Below are positions 5,260-12,752 of a stretch of DNA of 12,752 nt, piece by piece (the stretch's first letter is position 1; every line of letters begins with the position of its first letter). Source of the stretch: Hesseltinella vesiculosa. Its lineage: Eukaryota > Mucoromycota > Mucoromycetes > Mucorales > Cunninghamellaceae. The notes below the pieces were generated by a model, which was given only the letters and a program-made list of their open reading frames with translations, was not told the origin of the DNA and made no database searches. The DNA is taken from the NCBI GenBank assembly GCA_002104935.1, contig MCGT01000080.1, positions 1 to 12,752 of the forward strand, read 5' to 3'. Both the position numbers and the translations under genes were made by a program.

Positions 5260-5281
5260 CCGCCTAAACAAACAAAGGCGG
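5260..5281. repeat. CCGCC/GGCGG inverted pair, spanning the unit junction
   Basis: The same arms and the same 12-base spacer as at 4551-4572, here straddling the boundary between copies 1 and 2. A third head-like sequence, CTCCGCTTAAATAAACGACG (near 4054), has lost the right arm. Confidence 0.8.
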
Positions 5282-5768
5282 CACCCGCATTTTTTTTATT
5301 TTTATAAGGAAGAGTAAGCGGGGCAAGGTGGGCCAATGGGGGTGAGCTTTTGCATGAAGGTAGAGCAGTTATGGATGGGTATGTACTAAAAAAACGAGGC
5401 GGATTGAATCACTGGCAAGGCAGGTAGAAGCGTTTTTTTCGATCGGTTGAGCCTGATTAAGCTGGTGAAGTTAGCAAAAAAAAAAAAAAAGGGTAGAGTT
5501 GCAGCCAATGAGAGTGCAAGAAAGAAAGAGCGGGATCGAATCCTGGGCAAGGCAGGTGCGGTCGTGCGGAGCTTAATATTACAGTACCGTATCTGGAAGG
5601 CTCTGGGAGTTTCCTTTTTTTTTTATTTTTACTGTAACTAGTGCATGTCCCAGCCAATTACAGCAGGGTTTTGACCCCTCCGCTTAAATAAACGACGTCA
5701 CTTTCTTTTTTTTTTATTTTTTTAGCGCAAAGTACTGTACAACTACAGTAAAAAAGAGCATGCCAGAG

Positions 5769-5799
<31 letters not shown>

Positions 5800-6897
5800 A
5801 AAAGCAAAAACTTCTGATTGGTCCTGTCTTACCGACAGATCCATCCAGGAGAAAGCCAGGGGTTCGTCACGGGTGAGGTTCGAACTCTGAATATGCAGTT
5901 TAAAGCGCCCAATTCTGGCAAATACGCTAGCAATCCTGGTTTTATAGCCATAATTTAGACCCGATCATACCCCCGAAAATGTTACACAAACATCCAAATA
6001 TAGCGATTTTACCGGGCAGTGCCGGGCAGTGTCGGGCAGTGTCGGGCAGTGTCGGGCAAATGTGTCGGGTGCTTCTGTCGGACACGGTCGGCCACCTTTT
6101 TTCTATATCGGTACCATCAGCAAAAAAGAGCGGAGTAGTCTTATCCAATTGAAGCAAGGCATTTGCTCCTCCGCCTAAACAAACAAAGGCGGCACCCGCT
6201 TTTTTTTTTTTACTGTAGGGAAGAGTAAGCGGGGCAGGGTGGGCCAATGGGGGTGAGCTTTTGCATGAAGGTAGAGCAGTTATGGATGGGTATGCACTAA
6301 AAAAACGAGACGGTTCGAATCATGGGCAAGTCAGGTAGAAGCGTTTTTTTCCATCGGTTGAGCCTGTTTAAGCTGGTGAAGTTAGTAAAAAGAAAAAAAA
6401 TGCGTAGAGTTGGCTGCCAATGAGCGTGGATTTTGGTATGCAGGTAGAGCAGTTATGGATGGGTACGCACTAAAAAAACGAGACGGATCGAATCATGGGC
6501 AAGTCATGTAGAAGCGTTTTTTTCTATCGGTTGAGCCTGTTTAAGCTGGTGAAGTTAGCAAAAAAAAAAAGAGGCTCTATCTAAAAAGGGGAAAATGAAA
6601 GTCCGCTACCAGTACATAGGAAAAAAAAAAAGAAGGGGGTTCGTCACGGGTGAGGTTCGAACTCTTAATATGCGTATTGAGGTGTCAGTTTAATACCGAC
6701 AGGCCAGCCGTCCCCTCTGTACACCAGGATTTCAACTCAATGACACTCAGCATTGGCCGCCTCAGCCAATCACAGCAGGCTATTTCCTTACAAATCGGCG
6801 GAGTTGGCTGCCAATCAGGATGGGTTTTTATTTTTAGCTTGTCTGAGTCGTATCCAATTGAAGCAGGGCATTTGCTTGTCCGCCTAAACAAACAAAG
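5278..6897 (+). repeat. Satellite copy 2 (1620 bases)
   Basis: It matches copy 1 except for one extra G near 5322, A15 after GTTAGC and A26 in the long A-tract, together the three extra bases. Confidence 0.97.
6011..6060 (+). repeat. Decamer minisatellite, copy 2
   Basis: Identical to 4391-4440, including the same variant first and last repeats. Confidence 0.95.
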
Positions 6898-7386
6898 GCG
6901 GCACCCGCATTTTTTTTATTTTTATAAGGAAGAGTAAGCGGGGCAAGGTGGGCCAATGGGGGTGAGCTTTTGCATGAAGGTAGAGCAGTTATGGATGGGT
7001 ATGTACTAAAAAAACGAGGCGGATTGAATCACTGGCAAGGCAGGTAGAAGCGTTTTTTTCGATCGGTTGAGCCTGATTAAGCTGGTGAAGTTAGCAAAAA
7101 AAAAAAAAGGGTAGAGTTGCAGCCAATGAGAGTGCAAGAAAGAAAGAGCGGGATCGAATCCTGGGCAAGGCAGGTGCGGTCGTGCGGAGCTTAATATTAC
7201 AGTACCGTATCTGGAAGGCTCTGGGAGTTTCCTTTTTTTTTTATTTTTACTGTAACTAGTGCATGTCCCAGCCAATTACAGCAGGGTTTTGACCCCTCCG
7301 CTTAAATAAACGACGTCACTTTCTTTTTTTTTTATTTTTTTAGCGCAAAGTACTGTACAACTACAGTAAAAAAGAGCATGCCAGAG

Positions 7387-7417
<31 letters not shown>

Positions 7418-8515
7418 AAAAGCAAAAACTTCTGATTGGTCCTGTCTTACCGACAGATCCATCCAGGAGAAAGCCAGGGGTTCGTCACGGGTGAGGTTCG
7501 AACTCTGAATATGCAGTTTAAAGCGCCCAATTCTGGCAAATACGCTAGCAATCCTGGTTTTATAGCCATAATTTAGACCCGATCATACCCCCGAAAATGT
7601 TACACAAACATCCAAATATAGCGATTTTACCGGGCAGTGCCGGGCAGTGTCGGGCAGTGTCGGGCAGTGTCGGGCAAATGTGTCGGGTGCTTCTGTCGGA
7701 CACGGTCGGCCACCTTTTTTCTATATCGGTACCATCAGCAAAAAAGAGCGGAGTAGTCTTATCCAATTGAAGCAAGGCATTTGCTCCTCCGCCTAAACAA
7801 ACAAAGGCGGCACCCGCTTTTTTTTTTTTACTGTAGGGAAGAGTAAGCGGGGCAGGGTGGGCCAATGGGGGTGAGCTTTTGCATGAAGGTAGAGCAGTTA
7901 TGGATGGGTATGCACTAAAAAAACGAGACGGTTCGAATCATGGGCAAGTCAGGTAGAAGCGTTTTTTTCCATCGGTTGAGCCTGTTTAAGCTGGTGAAGT
8001 TAGTAAAAAGAAAAAAAATGCGTAGAGTTGGCTGCCAATGAGCGTGGATTTTGGTATGCAGGTAGAGCAGTTATGGATGGGTACGCACTAAAAAAACGAG
8101 ACGGATCGAATCATGGGCAAGTCATGTAGAAGCGTTTTTTTCTATCGGTTGAGCCTGTTTAAGCTGGTGAAGTTAGCAAAAAAAAAAAGAGGCTCTATCT
8201 AAAAAGGGGAAAATGAAAGTCCGCTACCAGTACATAGGAAAAAAAAAAAGAAGGGGGTTCGTCACGGGTGAGGTTCGAACTCTTAATATGCGTATTGAGG
8301 TGTCAGTTTAATACCGACAGGCCAGCCGTCCCCTCTGTACACCAGGATTTCAACTCAATGACACTCAGCATTGGCCGCCTCAGCCAATCACAGCAGGCTA
8401 TTTCCTTACAAATCGGCGGAGTTGGCTGCCAATCAGGATGGGTTTTTATTTTTAGCTTGTCTGAGTCGTATCCAATTGAAGCAGGGCATTTGCTTGTCCG
8501 CCTAAACAAACAAAG
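6898..8515 (+). repeat. Satellite copy 3 (1618 bases)
   Basis: It differs from copy 2 only by A13 instead of A15 after GTTAGC. This shifts a minus-strand frame and lengthens a spurious ORF at 7006-7275, showing that the ORFs follow homopolymer noise. Confidence 0.97.
7629..7678 (+). repeat. Decamer minisatellite, copy 3
   Basis: Identical in repeat number and order of variants to copies 1 and 2. Confidence 0.95.
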
Positions 8516-10132
8516 GCGGCACCCGCATTTTTTTTATTTTTATAAGGAAGAGTAAGCGGGGCAAGGTGGGCCAATGGGGGTGAGCTTTTGCATGAAGGTA
8601 GAGCAGTTATGGATGGGTATGTACTAAAAAAACGAGGCGGATTGAATCACTGGCAAGGCAGGTAGAAGCGTTTTTTTCGATCGGTTGAGCCTGATTAAGC
8701 TGGTGAAGTTAGCAAAAAAAAAAAAAAGGGTAGAGTTGCAGCCAATGAGAGTGCAAGAAAGAAAGAGCGGGATCGAATCCTGGGCAAGGCAGGTGCGGTC
8801 GTGCGGAGCTTAATATTACAGTACCGTATCTGGAAGGCTCTGGGAGTTTCCTTTTTTTTTATTTTTACTGTAACTAGTGCATGTCCCAGCCAATTACAGC
8901 AGGGTTTTGACCCCTCCGCTTAAATAAACGACGTCACTTTCTTTTTTTTTTATTTTTTTAGCGCAAAGTACTGTACAACTACAGTAAAAAAGAGCATGCC
9001 AGAGTAAAAAAAAAAAAAAAAAAAAAAAAAGCAAAAAAGCAAAAACTTCTGATTGGTCCTGTCTTACCGACAGATCCATCCAGGAGAAAGCCAGGGGTTC
9101 GTCACGGGTGAGGTTCGAACTCTGAATATGCAGTTTAAAGCGCCCAATTCTGGCAAATACGCTAGCAATCCTGGTTTTATAGCCATAATTTAGACCCGAT
9201 CATACCCCCGAAAATGTTACACAAACATCCAAATATAGCGATTTTACCGGGCAGTGCCGGGCAGTGTCGGGCAGTGTCGGGCAGTGTCGGGCAAATGTGT
9301 CGGGTGCTTCTGTCGGACACGGTCGGCCACCTTTTTTCTATATCGGTACCATCAGCAAAAAAGAGCGGAGTAGTCTTATCCAATTGAAGCAAGGCATTTG
9401 CTCCTCCGCCTAAACAAACAAAGGCGGCACCCGCTTTTTTTTTTTTACTGTAGGGAAGAGTAAGCGGGGCAGGGTGGGCCAATGGGGGTGAGCTTTTGCA
9501 TGAAGGTAGAGCAGTTATGGATGGGTATGCACTAAAAAAACGAGACGGTTCGAATCATGGGCAAGTCAGGTAGAAGCGTTTTTTTCCATCGGTTGAGCCT
9601 GTTTAAGCTGGTGAAGTTAGTAAAAAGAAAAAAAATGCGTAGAGTTGGCTGCCAATGAGCGTGGATTTTGGTATGCAGGTAGAGCAGTTATGGATGGGTA
9701 CGCACTAAAAAAACGAGACGGATCGAATCATGGGCAAGTCATGTAGAAGCGTTTTTTTCTATCGGTTGAGCCTGTTTAAGCTGGTGAAGTTAGCAAAAAA
9801 AAAAAGAGGCTCTATCTAAAAAGGGGAAAATGAAAGTCCGCTACCAGTACATAGGAAAAAAAAAAAGAAGGGGGTTCGTCACGGGTGAGGTTCGAACTCT
9901 TAATATGCGTATTGAGGTGTCAGTTTAATACCGACAGGCCAGCCGTCCCCTCTGTACACCAGGATTTCAACTCAATGACACTCAGCATTGGCCGCCTCAG
10001 CCAATCACAGCAGGCTATTTCCTTACAAATCGGCGGAGTTGGCTGCCAATCAGGATGGGTTTTTATTTTTAGCTTGTCTGAGTCGTATCCAATTGAAGCA
10101 GGGCATTTGCTTGTCCGCCTAAACAAACAAAG
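8516..10132 (+). repeat. Satellite copy 4 (1617 bases)
   Basis: It has A14 after GTTAGC, T9 rather than T10 at about 8852, and A25 in the long tract. These account for its length relative to copy 3. Confidence 0.97.
9246..9295 (+). repeat. Decamer minisatellite, copy 4
   Basis: Identical in repeat number and variant order to the other copies. Confidence 0.95.
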
Positions 10133-10622
10133 GCGGCACCCGCATTTTTTTTATTTTTATAAGGAAGAGTAAGCGGGGCAAGGTGGGCCAATGGGGGTGA
10201 GCTTTTGCATGAAGGTAGAGCAGTTATGGATGGGTATGTACTAAAAAAACGAGGCGGATTGAATCACTGGCAAGGCAGGTAGAAGCGTTTTTTTCGATCG
10301 GTTGAGCCTGATTAAGCTGGTGAAGTTAGCAAAAAAAAAAAAAAGGGTAGAGTTGCAGCCAATGAGAGTGCAAGAAAGAAAGAGCGGGATCGAATCCTGG
10401 GCAAGGCAGGTGCGGTCGTGCGGAGCTTAATATTACAGTACCGTATCTGGAAGGCTCTGGGAGTTTCCTTTTTTTTTTATTTTTACTGTAACTAGTGCAT
10501 GTCCCAGCCAATTACAGCAGGGTTTTGACCCCTCCGCTTAAATAAACGACGTCACTTTCTTTTTTTTTTATTTTTTTAGCGCAAAGTACTGTACAACTAC
10601 AGTAAAAAAGAGCATGCCAGAG

Positions 10623-10653
<31 letters not shown>

Positions 10654-11753
10654 AAAAGCAAAAACTTCTGATTGGTCCTGTCTTACCGACAGATCCATCC
10701 AGGAGAAAGCCAGGGGTTCGTCACGGGTGAGGTTCGAACTCTGAATATGCAGTTTAAAGCGCCCAATTCTGGCAAATACGCTAGCAATCCTGGTTTTATA
10801 GCCATAATTTAGACCCGATCATACCCCCGAAAATGTTACACAAACATCCAAATATAGCGATTTTACCGGGCAGTGCCGGGCAGTGTCGGGCAGTGTCGGG
10901 CAGTGTCGGGCAAATGTGTCGGGTGCTTCTGTCGGACACGGTCGGCCACCTTTTTTCTATATCGGTACCATCAGCAAAAAAGAGCGGAGTAGTCTTATCC
11001 AATTGAAGCAAGGCATTTGCTCCTCCGCCTAAACAAACAAAGGCGGCACCCGCTTTTTTTTTTTTACTGTAGGGAAGAGTAAGCGGGGCAGGGTGGGCCA
11101 ATGGGGGTGAGCTTTTGCATGAAGGTAGAGCAGTTATGGATGGGTATGCACTAAAAAAACGAGACGGTTCGAATCATGGGCAAGTCAGGTAGAAGCGTTT
11201 TTTTTCCATCGGTTGAGCCTGTTTAAGCTGGTGAAGTTAGTAAAAAGAAAAAAAATGCGTAGAGTTGGCTGCCAATGAGCGTGGATTTTGGTATGCAGGT
11301 AGAGCAGTTATGGATGGGTACGCACTAAAAAAACGAGACGGATCGAATCATGGGCAAGTCATGTAGAAGCGTTTTTTTCTATCGGTTGAGCCTGTTTAAG
11401 CTGGTGAAGTTAGCAAAAAAAAAAAAGAGGCTCTATCTAAAAAGGGGAAAATGAAAGTCCGCTACCAGTACATAGGAAAAAAAAAAAGAAGGGGGTTCGT
11501 CACGGGTGAGGTTCGAACTCTTAATATGCGTATTGAGGTGTCAGTTTAATACCGACAGGCCAGCCGTCCCCTCTGTACACCAGGATTTCAACTCAATGAC
11601 ACTCAGCATTGGCCGCCTCAGCCAATCACAGCAGGCTATTTCCTTACAAATCGGCGGAGTTGGCTGCCAATCAGGATGGGTTTTTATTTTTAGCTTGTCT
11701 GAGTCGTATCCAATTGAAGCAGGGCATTTGCTTGTCCGCCTAAACAAACAAAG
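10133..11753 (+). repeat. Satellite copy 5 (1621 bases)
   Basis: Relative to copy 4 it has T10 at the variable T-run, A26 in the long tract, T8 instead of T7 after AGAAGCG (near 11198) and A12 instead of A11 after GTTAGC near 11415. These are exactly four extra bases. Confidence 0.97.
10865..10914 (+). repeat. Decamer minisatellite, copy 5
   Basis: Identical in repeat number and variant order to the other copies. Confidence 0.95.
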
Positions 11754-12240
11754 GCGGCACCCGCATTTTTTTTATTTTTATAAGGAAGAGTAAGCGGGGC
11801 AAGGTGGGCCAATGGGGGTGAGCTTTGCATGAAGGTAGAGCAGTTATGGATGGGTATGTACTAAAAAAACGAGGCGGATTGAATCACTGGCAAGGCAGGT
11901 AGAAGCGTTTTTTTCGATCGGTTGAGCCTGATTAAGCTGGTGAAGTTAGCAAAAAAAAAAAAAAGGGTAGAGTTGCAGCCAATGAGAGTGCAAGAAAGAA
12001 AGAGCGGGATCGAATCCTGGGCAAGGCAGGTGCGGTCGTGCGGAGCTTAATATTACAGTACCGTATCTGGAAGGCTCTGGGAGTTTCCTTTTTTTTTTAT
12101 TTTTACTGTAACTAGTGCATGTCCCAGCCAATTACAGCAGGGTTTTGACCCCTCCGCTTAAATAAACGACGTCACTTTCTTTTTTTTTTATTTTTTTAGC
12201 GCAAAGTACTGTACAACTACAGTAAAAAAGAGCATGCCAG

Positions 12241-12275
<35 letters not shown>

Positions 12276-12752
12276 CAAAAAAAACTTCTGATTGGTCCTG
12301 TCTTACCGACAGATCCATCCAGGAGAAAGCCAGGGGTTCGTCACGGGTGAGGTTCGAACTCTGAATATGCAGTTTAAAGCGCCCAATTCTGGCAAATACG
12401 CTAGCAATCCTGGTTTTATAGCCATAATTTAGACCCGATCATACCCCCGAAAATGTTACACAAACATCCAAATATAGCGATTTTACCGGGCAGTGCCGGG
12501 CAGTGTCGGGCAGTGTCGGGCAGTGTCGGGCAAATGTGTCGGGTGCTTCTGTCGGACACGGTCGGCCACCTTTTTTCTATATCGGTACCATCAGCAAAAA
12601 AAGCGGAGTAGTCTTATCCAATTGAAGCAAGGCATTTGCTCCTCCGCCTAAACAAACAAAGGCGGCACCCGCTTTTTTTTTTTTACTGTAGGGAAGAGTA
12701 AGCGGGGCAGGGTGGGCCAATGGGGTGAGCTTTTGCATGAAGGTAGAGCAGT
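11754..12752 (+). repeat. Satellite copy 6, cut by the window end (999 bases)
   Basis: It ends inside the second long module. It is the most divergent copy: GAGCTTTGC has three T instead of four near 11825, the long A-tract is A31 and the following GCAAAAAAGC block is shortened, CAAAAAAGAG has become CAAAAAAAG near 12595, and one G is missing near 12722. Confidence 0.95.
12485..12534 (+). repeat. Decamer minisatellite, copy 6
   Basis: Intact here although neighbouring homopolymers in copy 6 have changed. Confidence 0.95.

Larger units (their letters stand above)
3661..5277 (+). repeat. Satellite copy 1 (1617 bases)
   Basis: This is the leftmost copy. It abuts unique DNA at 3660, with no partial copy to its left. 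It has GCGGGCAAGG where all others have one more G, and A14 and A25 in the two variable runs. The internal map given in the following entries uses this copy; add 1617, 3237, 4855, 6472 or 8093 for approximate positions in copies 2-6. Confidence 0.97.
3661..12752. repeat. Tandem satellite array, about 1.62-kb unit, 5.6 copies
   Basis: Direct head-to-tail copies begin at 3661, 5278, 6898, 8516, 10133 and 11754 (the start is set at GCGGCACCCGC). Unit lengths are 1617, 1620, 1618, 1617 and 1621. The array runs off the right end of the window. The changes I found in copies 1-5 are a G3/G4 run near 3705, an A-run after GTTAGC (14, 15, 13, 14, 14), a T-run near 3995 (T10, but T9 in copy 4), a long A-run (25, 26, 26, 25, 26), and in copy 5 one extra T and one extra A. 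These sum exactly to the length differences. Such uniformity points to recent amplification or efficient homogenisation by unequal exchange or gene conversion. Small identical ORFs inside are not considered genes. Confidence 0.98.

Noticed and set aside
5030..5317. 95-codon plus-strand ORF repeated at 6650, 8268, 9885 and 11506, with a 68-codon ORF opposite
   Set aside because: No domain, overlapping open frames on both strands, and it runs through the unit boundary stem and T-tract. It is conserved only because the whole unit is.
3661..12752. rDNA intergenic spacer or 5S rRNA repeat
   Set aside because: No 18S, 28S or 5S-like sequence was seen in the complete units, so the unit is not an rRNA repeat.
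3661..12752. CRISPR-like or LTR-retrotransposon structure
   Set aside because: Units are 1.6 kb with no unique spacers, and there are no TG...CA ends, primer-binding site or reverse transcriptase motifs.

Overview
The window reads as eukaryotic nuclear DNA, most likely fungal. Evidence: a minus-strand zinc-finger gene that only makes sense with short introns (about 40-75 bases, GT...AG, some with a CTGAC-type branch point and poly-T tract), AT-rich spacers full of A/T homopolymers, and no bacterial operon or Shine-Dalgarno signals. An early-diverging fungus (Mucoromycota-like) is my guess from intron size and composition; nothing here proves it. No rRNA, intact tRNA, CRISPR array or recognisable transposase was found.

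Layout. (1) 1-1100: no confident gene. There are coding-like pieces on both strands, including a 93-codon cysteine-rich plus-strand ORF (435-716). (2) 1102-2493, minus strand: a probable multi-exon gene whose N-terminus carries a classical C2H2 finger (exon 2) and a second C2HC-like finger (exon 3). Its frame can be followed to a stop at 1102-1104 through six proposed introns, with one unresolved one-base phase break. (3) 2494-3660: AT-rich spacer with a long polypyrimidine tract upstream of the gene, several hairpins and a weak 65-codon ORF. (4) 3661-12752: a head-to-tail tandem array with a unit of about 1.62 kb, five complete copies (1617, 1620, 1618, 1617, 1621 bases) and a sixth cut by the window end.

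The array dominates the window. Every length difference among copies 1-5 is accounted for by homopolymer length changes, and I read no substitutions among them. Each unit is itself built from diverged sub-modules: a 117-base block occurs three times, its longer parent module (over 230 bases) twice, a 28-base GTTCGAAC-centred block twice, a CCGCC/GGCGG inverted pair twice, and a decamer minisatellite once. The 117-base block has tRNA-promoter-like A-box and B-box sequences at a fixed 40-base spacing followed by T7, which suggests an origin in a Pol III-transcribed short element. The unit is also unusually rich in CCAAT (12 per unit) and TACTGTA/TACAGTA (5 per unit). I interpret it as a higher-order satellite, perhaps subtelomeric, pericentromeric or another heterochromatic type. 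The identical small ORFs in each copy look like passengers of the repeat, not genes.
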